From Microbacterium sp. SLBN-146 (lineage in GTDB: Bacteria > Actinomycetota > Actinomycetes > Actinomycetales > Microbacteriaceae), in NCBI RefSeq assembly GCF_006715145.1, contig NZ_VFMR01000001.1, positions 682,001 through 746,000 of the forward strand: a DNA stretch of 64,000 nt. Reading direction: 5' to 3'. This document shows positions 34,353 through 43,517 of the stretch, one piece after another (the stretch's first letter is position 1; every line of letters starts with the position of its first letter). The notes below the pieces were generated by a model. The model did no database searches. It had not been told where the DNA came from and saw only the letters and a program-made list of their open reading frames with translations. The translations under genes and the position numbers were made by a program.

Positions 34353-35878
34353 CAGAAGAGGCCCTTGGGGGCCGGGGCGGATGCCAGTGTGCCGGGCTTC
34401 GCGACGATCGTGAGCTGCCGCACCTCGTCGGGCGTGAGCTCGGGCAGCCGCTCCGCGAGGGCGAGGAAGCGCTCGATCTCGGCGGGCTCCAGCACGGGCT
34501 CCGCGAGCGTCCGGAACTTCCGCACGTAGTCCTCCCGGGCGAAGGGCCGCGCGCCGAGCGGGTGGGCATCCGCGACGGCGATCTCGTCCTCGATGACCGT
34601 GCCGTCGGTGAGCATGATGACGACGCGTCCGCCGAACGCCTTCTCGTTCGGGTCGTCCGAGTGATAGCGCCGCGTCCACTCGGCATCCTCTGCCGTCGTG
34701 ATCTTGTGCCACAGGGCCACCGTGTCCTCGCGGCCCGCGCGCTCGGGCGTGTACGAGTCGACGTGGTGCCATCCGCCGTCCTGCAGGGCGACGGCGAAGA
34801 TGTAAGGAATGGAGTGGTCGAGCGTCTCGCGCGATGCCGTCGGGTCGTACTTCTGCGGGTCGTTCGCCCCCGAGCCGATGACGTAGTGCGTGTGGTGCGA
34901 CGTGTGCAGGACGATCGACACGACGTTGGCGGGGTCGATCGCCTGAGGTGCCGTGCCGTGGAGCTTCCGGGCGAGGTCGATCCACGCCTGCGCCTGGTAC
35001 TCGGCGGAGTGCTCCTTCGTGTACGAGTCGAGGATGCCGCGCTTGGACTCGCCCGCGGCGGGGAGCGGCACATCGTACGACGCGTCGGGTCCGTCGAGCA
35101 TCCATGCGACGACACCGTCCTCGCCTTCGTAGATCGGCGACGGCGACGTCTCGCCCCGCATGGCACGGTCGACGGCCTCGACCGCCATCTTGCCGGCGAA
35201 GGCGGGGGCGTGCGCCTTCCACGTCGAGATCTCGCCCTTGCGCGACTGGCGCGTCGCGGTCGTCGTGTGGAGCGCCTGACCGACGGCCTGGTAGATCGTC
35301 TCGACGGGAAGATCGAGGAGCGTCCCGATCCCGGCGGCGGCGGAGGGCCCGAGGTGAGCGACGTGGTCGATCTTGTGCTTGTGGAGGCAGATGGCCCGCA
35401 CGAGGTCGATCTGGATCTCGTAGCCGGTCGCGATGCCGCGGACGAGCGCCGCGCCATCCGCTCCCACGTGCTGGGCGACGGCGAGGATCGGCGGGATGTT
35501 GTCGCCCGGGTGCGAGTAGTCGGCGGCGAGGAACGTGTCGTGGTAGTCGAGTTCGCGCACGGCGACGCCGTTCGCCCACGCGGCCCACTCGGGAGACGTC
35601 CGGCGCTCGAGCGTGCAGCCGAAGACCGTCGCACCGTCGCCCGAAACCGACACGGGGTGGTCGAGCGCCTGCTGCCGCGCAGCGCTCACGGGCGCGCGGG
35701 TGAGGGATGCCGCGGCGACGGCCGCGTTGTCGATGACGCGGTTGATGATCATGTCGACGACATCGGCGTCGACCTCGACGGAGTCTGCCGCGATCTCGGC
35801 GATGTGCCACGCGAGCTGTCCCTCGCGAGCGAGGTGCTCGTCGCTGCGGTGGACACGGAGGTGGTGCATGACGGTCAT
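34352..35878 (-). CDS. prpD: 2-methylcitrate dehydratase
   Basis: Removes water from 2-methylcitrate to give 2-methylaconitate in the methylcitrate cycle. 508 residues, a full-length MmgE/PrpD protein: [60 protein letters not shown] and [23 protein letters not shown] 35878 overlaps the gntR stop (ATGA). A second in-frame ATG lies at 35869. Confidence 0.95.
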   Translation of the reverse strand: MTVMHHLRVHRSDEHLAREGQLAWHIAEIAADSVEVDADVVDMIINRVIDNAAVAAASLTRAPVSAARQQALDHPVSVSGDGATVFGCTLERRTSPEWAAWANGVAVRELDYHDTFLAADYSHPGDNIPPILAVAQHVGADGAALVRGIATGYEIQIDLVRAICLHKHKIDHVAHLGPSAAAGIGTLLDLPVETIYQAVGQALHTTTATRQSRKGEISTWKAHAPAFAGKMAVEAVDRAMRGETSPSPIYEGEDGVVAWMLDGPDASYDVPLPAAGESKRGILDSYTKEHSAEYQAQAWIDLARKLHGTAPQAIDPANVVSIVLHTSHHTHYVIGSGANDPQKYDPTASRETLDHSIPYIFAVALQDGGWHHVDSYTPERAGREDTVALWHKITTAEDAEWTRRYHSDDPNEKAFGGRVVIMLTDGTVIEDEIAVADAHPLGARPFAREDYVRKFRTLAEPVLEPAEIERFLALAERLPELTPDEVRQLTIVAKPGTLASAPAPKGLF

Positions 35879-36522
35879 GGTGTGGAGCCCTTCACGGATT
35901 CGAGGATGTTGACGAGCGCGTTGTGCAGGTGCACGTGCGTCGCGTGGGCGGCGAGTTCGGCATCCCCCGCCGCGATGGCGGAGGCGATGAGCCGGTGCTC
36001 GGAGGTCGACGCGGCGAGCCGCGCGGGATTGTCCCGCGCGAGACGCCGCACACGCACGAGATGCGTGCGGACGCCCCGCAGTGCGGAGGTCAGGTAGTCG
36101 TTGGCGACTGAGGCGTCGATCGCGAGATCGAACCGCGCGATGAGCGCGTAGTAAGCGTCGATTCCGTCGGTCGTGTCGCCGCGGCGCGGGGTCGCCTCCG
36201 CGAATTCGTCGGCGAGCGCCGCGAACGTCGCGGCATCCCCGCGGACAGCTGCGAGGCGGGCAGCCGACTCTTCGAGAGCCCGGCGCACTTCGAACAGCTC
36301 GCGGATGTCGTCGGCGTCGACGTCGGTCACGACGGTGACGCGCGGCGACTGCTGCGCGACGAGCCCGTCGGCCGCGAGCCGGCCCAGCGCCTCTCGGAGC
36401 GGCGTGCGGCTGACGCCGAGGCGGGCCGCCTGCTCGACTTCTCCGAGGACCGTGCCGGGAGCGAGTTCGCCCGTCTGGATCTCGGCGAGGAGGGTGCGGT
36501 ACGCTCGGTCGCTCGCTCGCAT
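35875..36522 (-). CDS. GntR/FadR-family regulator of the prp operon
   Basis: A 215-residue regulator, first gene of the operon. The winged helix at about 5-72 has [20 protein letters not shown], the GntR recognition helix, and the FCD ligand-binding domain follows ([20 protein letters not shown], with histidines in [10 protein letters not shown] and [13 protein letters not shown] that may bind metal and an organic acid). ATG 36522 has GGAGG upstream. It is likely an autoregulator responding to a propionate-pathway intermediate; TGTATACA palindromes just upstream are candidate operators. Confidence 0.92.
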   Translation of the reverse strand: MRASDRAYRTLLAEIQTGELAPGTVLGEVEQAARLGVSRTPLREALGRLAADGLVAQQSPRVTVVTDVDADDIRELFEVRRALEESAARLAAVRGDAATFAALADEFAEATPRRGDTTDGIDAYYALIARFDLAIDASVANDYLTSALRGVRTHLVRVRRLARDNPARLAASTSEHRLIASAIAAGDAELAAHATHVHLHNALVNILESVKGSTP

Positions 36523-36545
36523 CCTGCCTCCTTCGCCGCCCCCAG

Positions 36546-36606
36546 TGTATACATAAGCCGCACTCGTGTCGACCCTGCCGCCTTGAGCGCGGCCCTAGGT
36601 ATACAT
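36546..36606. promoter_or_regulatory. paired GTATAC operator candidates between gntR-prp and rnhA
   Basis: TGTATACATA at 36546-36555 and GGTATACATAGAG at 36598-36610 share the core GTATACAT, 53 bases apart. Site 1 is 24 bases upstream of the gntR start and site 2 is 37 bases upstream of the RNase H start. FadR-subfamily regulators typically bind such short AT-rich palindromes. Site 2 also looks like a -10 (TATACAT). Confidence 0.55.
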
Positions 36607-36642
36607 AGAGCGAATCGCCGACCGGCCGGTAACCTTGCCCGA

Positions 36643-37167
36643 GTGACCGACCGCTACATCGTTGCCACCGACGGCGCCTGCAAGGGCAATCCCGGACCCA
36701 CGGGCTGGGCGTGGGTCGGCGAGGACGGGCACTGGGCCGCGGGGTCGATCCCCGAAGGCACCAACAACATCGGCGAGCTCATGGGGCTGCTGAAGGCCAT
36801 CGAGGATCACACCGACGTCGAGCACCTCGTCGTGCAGGCCGACTCGCGCTACGCGATCGACACCTACGAGAAATGGATGGACGGACACCGCCGCCGCGGC
36901 TGGAAGACGTCGACCGGCGCGCCGACGAAGAACGTCGACCTGCTCGAGCAGCTCATCGTGGCGCGTGACGCGCGACGCGCGACGGGGCTTCCCGATGTCG
37001 TCCTGGAGCACGTCCGCGGCCACTCCGGCCACGTCCTCAACGCGTGGGCGGACGAGCGCGCGGTGCGCGCGTCGGAGCATGCCGCCAAGGGGATCGCGAG
37101 CGCGTGGTCGTCGCTCGGGGCACAGGATCGGATCGACGTGTCGTCCGCCCCCAAGAACGGGCGCTGA
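36643..37167 (+). CDS. rnhA: ribonuclease HI
   Basis: Degrades RNA in RNA:DNA hybrids. 174 residues from GTG 36643. The four catalytic acidic residues are visible: D10 ([18 protein letters not shown]), E45 ([13 protein letters not shown]), D67 ([10 protein letters not shown]) and D137 (NAWADERAV). The handle region [17 protein letters not shown] is present. Divergent from the prp operon. Confidence 0.93.
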   Translation: MTDRYIVATDGACKGNPGPTGWAWVGEDGHWAAGSIPEGTNNIGELMGLLKAIEDHTDVEHLVVQADSRYAIDTYEKWMDGHRRRGWKTSTGAPTKNVDLLEQLIVARDARRATGLPDVVLEHVRGHSGHVLNAWADERAVRASEHAAKGIASAWSSLGAQDRIDVSSAPKNGR

Positions 37168-37213
37168 CGGGCCGACTCGCGACCCGCCAACGCCCGTGTC
37201 GAGGCATCCGGCG

Positions 37214-38188
37214 TCAGGCGGCGTCCTTCCGCGACGGACGGGCGCGGGGTGCGAGCATCCCCGGTCCGCTCTCGACGAACGGAGCGAACCCCCGCGCCGC
37301 GGCATCCTTCTCGTCATGGAGTGGGAGGTAGCGCGCGAAGTGGATCTCGTCGAGCCCGTCGAGGTCGCCCCGGACGACGCCCTCGATCGCGAGCACCGGC
37401 ATCGAGTGGTGCTGGACGAGATGCGCGGGGGCGGCGAGCAGCCCGAAAGCGGCACCCGTCACGACGATCCGCGCGGCGCCCGGCTGCACGCCACGGCTGA
37501 TCCACTCCTCCGCGAGAAGCGGCCCGAAGGATGCCTCGACGGGCGACGTCCGCAGTTCGCCGACCTCGCGGAGAGGCCGGTGGACGTGGAAGAAGCGCGC
37601 GAGCTCGGCCGTCCGGTCGCTCGGGTCGAAGTGCAGGTTGGTCTTGGCGCCTGCCCCGAGCAGCGGAACACCCTCGACGTCGTAGGACAGCGCGACCGTC
37701 GCACGACCGGGGCCGGCGTCGATCTCCTGTCCCTTCTCGTCGAGGAGCCCCCACCGCTCGAGGACCACTCGCGGGTCGCCGTGACCGCGCTCGATGCCGG
37801 CCTTCGCGAGGATCCGCAGACCCTGCGTCGTGAGGCTCTTGGCGGCATCGGCACCGAGCACGAAGTCGAGCCCGTCACGACCGTCGATCTTCTCGACGTC
37901 GGGCCAGTGCCGGCGCTCGTCCTCATAGCGGCCGAGGCGCTCCGTGTGGCGTCCGCGGATCGCCCCACTCGCGGAGAAGACCTCGATCTGGCCGTCTTCC
38001 GCGGCGGCCAGGATGCCGTGCGGGACGGCGACGCTCGTGCGGATGCGGATGCCGAGCGCGTCCGCGAAGGCGTCGACCTTCTCGCGAGCGTCGCGCAGGC
38101 AGGGATACTCGAGCACCGCGACAGGCGCCGTGTCGGGGATCTTGGGCAGGTCGACCTCGAAGGCGAGGTCGTCGAAGGAAAGCGGCAT
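37214..38188 (-). CDS. hypothetical protein, partner of the DUF6345-like gene
   Basis: A 324-residue soluble protein (ATG 38188) with no clear family. The N-terminal half reads as a small alpha/beta domain (PVAVLEYPCLRDAREKVDAF, then HGILAAAEDGQIEVFSASGA). The middle has VALSYDVEGVPLLGAGAKTN followed by FHVHRPLREV, resembling the region that precedes the DUF6345 domain in longer proteins of that family. The C-terminus is basic. It starts 22 bases after the DUF6345-like gene ends, so the two genes are cotranscribed and may be a split version of one longer protein (inference). Confidence 0.6.
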   Translation of the reverse strand: MPLSFDDLAFEVDLPKIPDTAPVAVLEYPCLRDAREKVDAFADALGIRIRTSVAVPHGILAAAEDGQIEVFSASGAIRGRHTERLGRYEDERRHWPDVEKIDGRDGLDFVLGADAAKSLTTQGLRILAKAGIERGHGDPRVVLERWGLLDEKGQEIDAGPGRATVALSYDVEGVPLLGAGAKTNLHFDPSDRTAELARFFHVHRPLREVGELRTSPVEASFGPLLAEEWISRGVQPGAARIVVTGAAFGLLAAPAHLVQHHSMPVLAIEGVVRGDLDGLDEIHFARYLPLHDEKDAAARGFAPFVESGPGMLAPRARPSRKDAA

Positions 38189-38210
38189 GATGTGCTCCGT
38201 TCTCTCGCGC

Positions 38211-38894
38211 TCAGCAGGTGCCGCGCGCGGTCCAGTAGGTGCGGCCGGTGACGGGATCGCTCGGCTCCGATGCCCGCAGCCGCTCGTTGTACGTCGGGAC
38301 GCCGGGTGACGTGGCGCGCAGATAGGCCCACTGCGCCTGGCTCCCCTCGACGATCTCGTTCGCCTCGGCCCAGGCCTCGCGGACGGGGACGTCGATCCGG
38401 ACAATCCAGCTGAGGGACCAGTAGTAGAAGTACGCCGCGTAGCGCGCGAACCACACGCCGCGGTCGTTCTGCCCTCCCCCGGACCAGGAGTTGGTGTGGA
38501 ATCCGAACATGTAGTGGAGCCGCTCGAAGGCGGGGATCCAGCGCCCCACGGGATTGCCCGACGTGTGCTCGAGCAGCTTGCACGCGTGCGTCGCGAAGAT
38601 CTCGAGATCGTTCCGACCGAAGTCGACGGCGTCACCTGTCGTGACCGATCCGCCCCAGACGCTGAATCCGTTCGGACTTCCGTGCGACGACATCTGGAGC
38701 GCGTCGACCTGATCGGAGCGGAGCGTGGAGCCCGACGTCGGCACGAAGTCCGACGTGACGACGTTGGCGTCGCCGCGATTGACGGTCCAGTCGAATTCGG
38801 AGAGGGACCCGAGCGTCGAGGCGAAACCCTCCGCTTCGAGACGCCTCCCGTCGATGCCGTCTTTGATCCACCAGGATCCGATGGCTTTTGCCAT
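38211..38894 (-). CDS. putative DUF6345 / caspase-like hydrolase
   Basis: A 227-residue protein from ATG 38894 (GGGAAG upstream). It contains ALQMSSHGSPNGFSVWGG and then NDLEIFATHACKLLEHTSG. A strand ending in HG followed by a strand ending in (H)AC is the His-Cys dyad pattern of caspase-like and C25/CHAT peptidases, and the overall arrangement fits DUF6345. A later YMFGFHTNSWSGGGQNDRG segment is conserved-looking. No signal peptide. Activity is unproven; substrate and role unknown. Paired with the downstream 324-residue gene. Confidence 0.6.
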   Translation of the reverse strand: MAKAIGSWWIKDGIDGRRLEAEGFASTLGSLSEFDWTVNRGDANVVTSDFVPTSGSTLRSDQVDALQMSSHGSPNGFSVWGGSVTTGDAVDFGRNDLEIFATHACKLLEHTSGNPVGRWIPAFERLHYMFGFHTNSWSGGGQNDRGVWFARYAAYFYYWSLSWIVRIDVPVREAWAEANEIVEGSQAQWAYLRATSPGVPTYNERLRASEPSDPVTGRTYWTARGTC

Positions 38895-38985
38895 GATCTT
38901 CCCCTTACCGCGCCACATCGGCGCATTCGGGGGAGAAGAGCGAAGGCTGCGGCCGCCTGATACGGGTGCGACGGGCGCCGCGTGA

Positions 38986-39459
38986 TCAGCTCACGGCGTC
39001 GAGGCGGGTCTGGAGCGCGTCGATCGCGGCACGCTGACCTTTCACGAGGCGGTCGCGCGCGACATCCGGCGTGACCCACTCCACGCGGTCGACCTCGGGG
39101 AACGACTGCGTGCGTCCTGACCGCGGGGGCCACTCCATCTCGAACTCGCCGAACACGAGCCCGTCGAGCGCGAATCCCGCCGCGTCGGCGATGAACACCG
39201 TGACGCGCTTCCCCGACGAGTACGCGAACGTCCCGAGCTCGGCGTAGGGGCCGTCGGGCGCCCGGATCCCGAGCTCCTCTCGGAACTCCCGCCGCGCGGC
39301 ATCCAGCGCGCTCTCGTCGGCGGGGTCGAACTCGCCTTTCGGGATCGACCAGGCCGCCGCGTCCTTCGACGCCCAGAACGGCCCGCCCATGTGCGCGATG
39401 AGCACTTCGGTCCGCGGCTGCAGCCGATAGAGCAGGATGCCGGCACTCGTCGCGACCAT
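38986..39459 (-). CDS. Nudix hydrolase
   Basis: A 157-residue pyrophosphohydrolase of nucleoside-diphosphate-linked substrates. The Nudix box begins at KGEFDPADES (about 41-50) and continues AARREFREELG with the metal-binding R57-E58-x2-E61-E62-x-G64; the spacing before the first Glu is one residue longer than the textbook box. SAGILLYRLQPRTEVLIAHM and AAAWSIPKGEF resemble the bacterial Ap4A/NTP-hydrolase-like branch. Monocistronic. Confidence 0.92.
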   Translation of the reverse strand: MVATSAGILLYRLQPRTEVLIAHMGGPFWASKDAAAWSIPKGEFDPADESALDAARREFREELGIRAPDGPYAELGTFAYSSGKRVTVFIADAAGFALDGLVFGEFEMEWPPRSGRTQSFPEVDRVEWVTPDVARDRLVKGQRAAIDALQTRLDAVS

Positions 39460-39490
39460 GTCGTGAGCCTAAGCCCGACGGCGTCGGTCG

Positions 39491-40045
39491 TCAGCCGAGG
39501 AGACCGTCGAGTTCCGTGTCGAGCTGCTCCTGCGATGCGCCGCCCGGCCACATGCGGACGATCCCCCCGCCCGCGTCGATGACGGCGGTCACGGGAGGCT
39601 CGGCGACGGCGTAGCGCTGGAAGATGCTCCCGTCGGGGTCGATCACGACGGGGACACCGGAGGCGTTGTCGCGGAGGAACGCCTGCAGATCGTCGGGGTC
39701 GTCCGAGTCGGAGCCGACGAAGACGACCTGCACGTCGTCGCCGTAGCGTTCCGCCGTCTCGACGACGAGGCGCGACTGCTCCTCGCACTGCGTGCACCAG
39801 CTCGCCATGAACTGCACGAGCGAGACGCGACCCGTGAAGAGCTCCTCCGACGCGACGACCGTGCCGTCCGTCAGCGCCGCCGTGAACTTCGGTGCGGGAA
39901 CGGACTCCGACACGACGGCGTCGGAAGCGCCCGCGCCGTCGGAGAGCGCATCGGGGAGAGCATCGGCTCCGCCGAGCGTTCCCGTGCAGCCCGTGAGAAG
40001 GAGCCCGAGAGCGGCGGTGAGGGCGATCGTCGACAGGCGTTTCAT
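39491..40045 (-). CDS. thioredoxin-like lipoprotein (TlpA/ResA type)
   Basis: A 184-residue membrane-tethered thiol-disulfide protein. Lipobox LLTGC with C20 as the lipidated residue; thioredoxin fold with active site C84-T-Q-C87 in VQFMASWCTQCEEQ, a cis-proline region AEPPVTAVIDAGG near 155, and a C-terminal helix. Acts outside the membrane, probably reducing disulfides or in cytochrome maturation. Its ATG overlaps the stop of the other lipoprotein gene upstream (ATGA at 40042-40045), so both are made together. Confidence 0.88.
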   Translation of the reverse strand: MKRLSTIALTAALGLLLTGCTGTLGGADALPDALSDGAGASDAVVSESVPAPKFTAALTDGTVVASEELFTGRVSLVQFMASWCTQCEEQSRLVVETAERYGDDVQVVFVGSDSDDPDDLQAFLRDNASGVPVVIDPDGSIFQRYAVAEPPVTAVIDAGGGIVRMWPGGASQEQLDTELDGLLG

Positions 40046-40509
40046 CGGGTTCCTCCGGGGGCTGCCTCGGGAATGAGGATCGTGGGGATGCCGTCGGCAT
40101 CGGGCGAGTACGTGAACGCGCCGTGGGCGCGCTCCCCCACGACGACGTCGTAGGGTCCGCCGGCGGGGAGCCCTCCGGCATCCACCGTGAAGACGCAGTA
40201 GGTCGGAACGCGCGGAGTCGCCTCGAAGTCGATGTCGGTCGCCTCGACGGCGGCCCCCGGCTCGAGCGTCCGGCGCAGCACCTCGTCGCCGGCGGCATCC
40301 GTCAGGACGACCTCGACGCCGGCGTGGATGTGGCGATAGGGTCCCGTGCCGGCGCAGTCGTCGCCGACGCTCCGCAGCGACCCGTCTCCGACGGCGATCT
40401 GGAGGGGATCGGACGGTTCTCCCGCGGCCGCGCAGCCTGCGAGGAGGAGGACGGACATCGCGATGGCGGCAGCGGCGGCGCGCGCCCTCGCGGTCGTTGT
40501 GCGGGACAT
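40042..40509 (-). CDS. small lipoprotein, unknown function
   Basis: A 155-residue lipoprotein from ATG 40509 with signal peptide and lipobox LLLAGC (C26). The mature part is a beta-rich domain with two cysteines (GDDCAGTGPYRHIHAGVEVV, then PTYCVFTVDAGG) that may form a disulfide. The pattern resembles small extracellular beta-sandwiches. It is coupled to the thioredoxin-like lipoprotein, which could be its redox partner. Confidence 0.75.
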   Translation of the reverse strand: MSRTTTARARAAAAAIAMSVLLLAGCAAAGEPSDPLQIAVGDGSLRSVGDDCAGTGPYRHIHAGVEVVLTDAAGDEVLRRTLEPGAAVEATDIDFEATPRVPTYCVFTVDAGGLPAGGPYDVVVGERAHGAFTYSPDADGIPTILIPEAAPGGTR

Positions 40510-40565
40510 CCGAGCGCTTTCCTCTCCGGTGCGGGGTCGCACCTGCGGGCTGTGGGCACCGACGC

Positions 40566-40598
40566 GGATAGGCCGCACCCGAGGGATGCGGCCTATCC
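40566..40598 (-). terminator. strong hairpin downstream of the M6 protease gene
   Basis: GGATAGGCCGCA (40566-40577) pairs perfectly with TGCGGCCTATCC (40587-40598) around a nine-base loop. It begins 12 bases beyond the TAG of the minus-strand protease gene. No U-run follows, as is common for actinobacterial terminators. Confidence 0.75.
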
Positions 40599-40609
40599 GG
40601 TCCGTGCGG

Positions 40610-43267
40610 CTACTGGAGCGTGAACTCCAGCGTCGTCGTATTGCCGGCGACGTCGTACACGACAAGGGTATTGGCCCCTGCCACGCCTCCGAACGTGCCC
40701 GGCTTGACGAAGTTGACGTCGGACCACGCGTTGTTGCTGAGATCCTTGACGACCCCGTTCAGCGTGACCTTGTCGATCTTGCCCGCGTCGTAGAGCTTGA
40801 AGCTCACGAGCGAGTAGACCCCGTCGGCACCGGCCGTCTCATTCGGCCCCGTCTTGATCGTCACCGTCGGCTTCGTTCCGTCGATCGTGAAATCGAAGGT
40901 CTTCGTCGCCGAGATGTTGCCCGCGATGTCCTGCGAGTTGTAGCGCAGCGTGTACGCGCCATCGGGGAGCGTCACGTTGGCCGTGTGCGTCGCCGACGTG
41001 GCGCCGTTCGCGGCGGTCTGCGTGCTCTTGACGAGCGTGCTGCCCTTGTAGACGTTCGCGACGATGCGGGCGAGACCCGTGTCGTCGGTCGAGTCGACCT
41101 GGACCGCGAGCGTCGAGAACGGACCCACCGCGGTCGGCGAGACGAGGGTCGTCTCAGGACGCTTCGTGTCCAGGACGCACTCGACCGTCGAGGTCGCTGC
41201 CGCGTTGTTCTCCGACGTGGCAGTCACGGTGATGCGGGCGCCGTTGTCGCCCGTCCCCTCGCGGTAGGCGTACACAGGAACCTGGATCGTCTCGCCGGCT
41301 GCCGCTGTCACGATGGCGCTCGGCGTGTGAACGGCCCATCCTTCGCCCGCGACCGAGGTCGAGAGGCGGTAGATGTCGCTGTTCGCCGAGGCGTCCTCCA
41401 CCGCGGTACCGGTGTTGGTGAGCGGAACCGTGCAGCTGGCGATCTGACCGCTCTTGATGGCTTCCGCCTCAGCGGTGATCGTCGGCTCGGCGAGGCTCAC
41501 GCCACGCGTCTGCGGACCGGGGTTGCCGATCGAGCGGACCGCGACGTCGTACTCGAGCAGGCCCGTGTCGTCACGGCGCATCTCTTCGATGTAGAAGTGC
41601 ACACCGTTGAGCTCGTCGACGTACTCGTACTCCGAACCCGAGTCGACACCCGCGTGGAACAGCGCGTCGTTGAGCTGGCGCTGGTCACCGCGCGTGATCG
41701 GGATGGGCGTGCCGTCGCCGCGGATGTAGTCGAGCGTGTCGATGTCCTGCGGGTTGGCGTCGATCGTCCAGATGAACGGGTTCGAGTCGCGCACCTTCGT
41801 CTTGGCGATCATGACACCGTGGTCGGGCTGGAACGAGTCCGTGCCCATGCGGTCGATCACTTCGAGCGTGTAGTGGTTGAAGTTGCCGCCGTCGCAGTCC
41901 CACTGCGCGCGCCGCGTGCAGGTGCCCGTCGACTTGTCGCCGCCGCTGAGCTCGAGGTTGATGCCCGTGAGGCGCCCGTCCTTCATGACCGCACGGCTCA
42001 GGAGGTTCGCCGAGACGGAGCCCTTCGCGGCGAGGTCGGCCGTCGAGAGCTGCAGCACGTTGTCCTCGCCGATGACGCCGAGGTTGAGGCGGTTGCGGAG
42101 CGCGATGCCCGCGGGTCCCGAGCCACCCTGCACGGAGGGGATGTTCCACCGCGTGTGGGTTCCGCCGGGGCCGTTGAACGAACCACGCGCGAGGATGTCG
42201 AAGGGTCCCGACGTGTCGCGCAGCGGACCGCCGTCAGCGGCATCCGTGCCATACGGGTTTCCGTAGTTGTCGGAGATCTCGAGGATGTGCGCGAACTCGT
42301 GCGCGAACGTTCCCATTCCGGACGACTCGGCCTGCGTCGAGTTGCCCGCGCGGGTCGACGTGGGGAAGTTGGCGTTGGGCCAGTGGTTGATCGCGGCCTT
42401 CCACGACGTCCACGGGATGTAGCGCGTCTTGGCCCAGTTCGCCATCGGCTGGCCGTTCTGGTCGAGGGCGACGCCCTCGGCGTTCCGCGGCGGACCGAAG
42501 GCGTCCGGCACGTCCTGCGGCGTGGCGAACATCATCTGCCCGAACTCTTCCCACGTGGCCGACTCGTCGTGACCGGCGGTGATGTAGAAGACCTGGTCGA
42601 ACTCGGTCAGCGGGTCGGCGATGCCGAGGTCGGTCGACCACAGACGGTTCGCGTCGGTGCGGATGACCTTGTTGCAGCTGTCGCCCTGGGGGCAGAACGC
42701 CGCGTTGGGGCGGTTGAAGCTGTCGTTCAGGCCGTACTCGTGGATCTTGCCGGGCAGCTGATAGGGGCCGAAGGCCTCCATCTGGACGCTGATGCGGCCA
42801 CCCGTCTGCTCCATCCAGTACTGGTTCAACGTCATGCCGTTGTTGAGGTCGCTGGGGGTGTTGAGCAGGTCGAGGTAGTGCTGGGGAACCTCGGCGCGCT
42901 CGATCGGGTCGAAGCCCGCCGTGGGGTTCTTGAAGGGGTGCGACTCGGGCGCCTGCGTCACGACGAAGGGCTGGTCGGTGAAGTCGAGGAGGACGATGGC
43001 GCCGTTGAAGGTGCGGTCGGTCCCCTCGGAGTCGTTCGCCCAGTCGGTCCCGGGGACCGGAACGTAGTCCTCGGGCACCATGTCGTCCATGTTGACCCAG
43101 TTCTGCTCGTCCACCGGCTGGAGGACGGACGGGTCGATGACGGGATCACCGGGGGCGGCGGTCGCCTGACCGGCGACGGCGCCGGTCAGCACGACGCTGA
43201 GGCTCGCCGCAGCTGCGAGGCCGGCGCGCCACCTGGGGGAGCGCGTGCGGCGTGACGTGTGTGTCAA
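40610..43267 (-). CDS. secreted M6 (immune inhibitor A-type) metalloprotease
   Basis: An 885-residue extracellular zinc protease. TTG 43267 is chosen because AGGAGA lies seven bases upstream and the following residues (THTSRRTRSPRWRAGLAAAA) form a twin-arginine-like/Sec signal peptide ending at QATAA. The M6 catalytic motif is GTFAHEFAHILEISDNYGNPYG, zinc-binding H323-E-F-A-H327 with the downstream Asp. The N-terminal VDEQNWVNMDDMVPEDYVPVPG resembles a pro-region. After about residue 540 come beta-sandwich repeats (VTLPDGAYTLRYNSQDIAGN, TFDFTIDGTKPTVTIK), Ig-like bacterial domains. A palindrome lies in the promoter region. Confidence 0.92.
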   Translation of the reverse strand: MTHTSRRTRSPRWRAGLAAAASLSVVLTGAVAGQATAAPGDPVIDPSVLQPVDEQNWVNMDDMVPEDYVPVPGTDWANDSEGTDRTFNGAIVLLDFTDQPFVVTQAPESHPFKNPTAGFDPIERAEVPQHYLDLLNTPSDLNNGMTLNQYWMEQTGGRISVQMEAFGPYQLPGKIHEYGLNDSFNRPNAAFCPQGDSCNKVIRTDANRLWSTDLGIADPLTEFDQVFYITAGHDESATWEEFGQMMFATPQDVPDAFGPPRNAEGVALDQNGQPMANWAKTRYIPWTSWKAAINHWPNANFPTSTRAGNSTQAESSGMGTFAHEFAHILEISDNYGNPYGTDAADGGPLRDTSGPFDILARGSFNGPGGTHTRWNIPSVQGGSGPAGIALRNRLNLGVIGEDNVLQLSTADLAAKGSVSANLLSRAVMKDGRLTGINLELSGGDKSTGTCTRRAQWDCDGGNFNHYTLEVIDRMGTDSFQPDHGVMIAKTKVRDSNPFIWTIDANPQDIDTLDYIRGDGTPIPITRGDQRQLNDALFHAGVDSGSEYEYVDELNGVHFYIEEMRRDDTGLLEYDVAVRSIGNPGPQTRGVSLAEPTITAEAEAIKSGQIASCTVPLTNTGTAVEDASANSDIYRLSTSVAGEGWAVHTPSAIVTAAAGETIQVPVYAYREGTGDNGARITVTATSENNAAATSTVECVLDTKRPETTLVSPTAVGPFSTLAVQVDSTDDTGLARIVANVYKGSTLVKSTQTAANGATSATHTANVTLPDGAYTLRYNSQDIAGNISATKTFDFTIDGTKPTVTIKTGPNETAGADGVYSLVSFKLYDAGKIDKVTLNGVVKDLSNNAWSDVNFVKPGTFGGVAGANTLVVYDVAGNTTTLEFTLQ

Positions 43268-43407
43268 GGGGCTTCTCCTGTTCTCGGGGATTCGCGCCAC
43301 GCCGTCCGGGAGAACGGCAACGAGCACACACGGCGCGAGGGAGGGATCTTGTTTTGTACCATGTCACAACTCACCGCCGGAGGCGACCCCGAAAAGTGGT
43401 CAGTACT

Positions 43408-43424
43408 GTTCAGGATTCCTGAAC
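43408..43424. promoter_or_regulatory. 17-bp palindrome GTTCAGGATTCCTGAAC upstream of the M6 protease
   Basis: Perfect 8-1-8 inverted repeat 141 bases upstream of the protease start, inside a 250-base gap between two minus-strand genes. Candidate operator for a dimeric regulator. The rest of the gap (43268-43517) holds no gene. Confidence 0.5.
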
Positions 43425-43517
43425 GTTCCGCTCAGCTCCCCCGCGAGGGCGCCGCCAATTCGCGGCGCGATGCGGTCGGGGCATCCTCGGCCCCCACTCG
43501 CGTGCGTTACACAGTCG

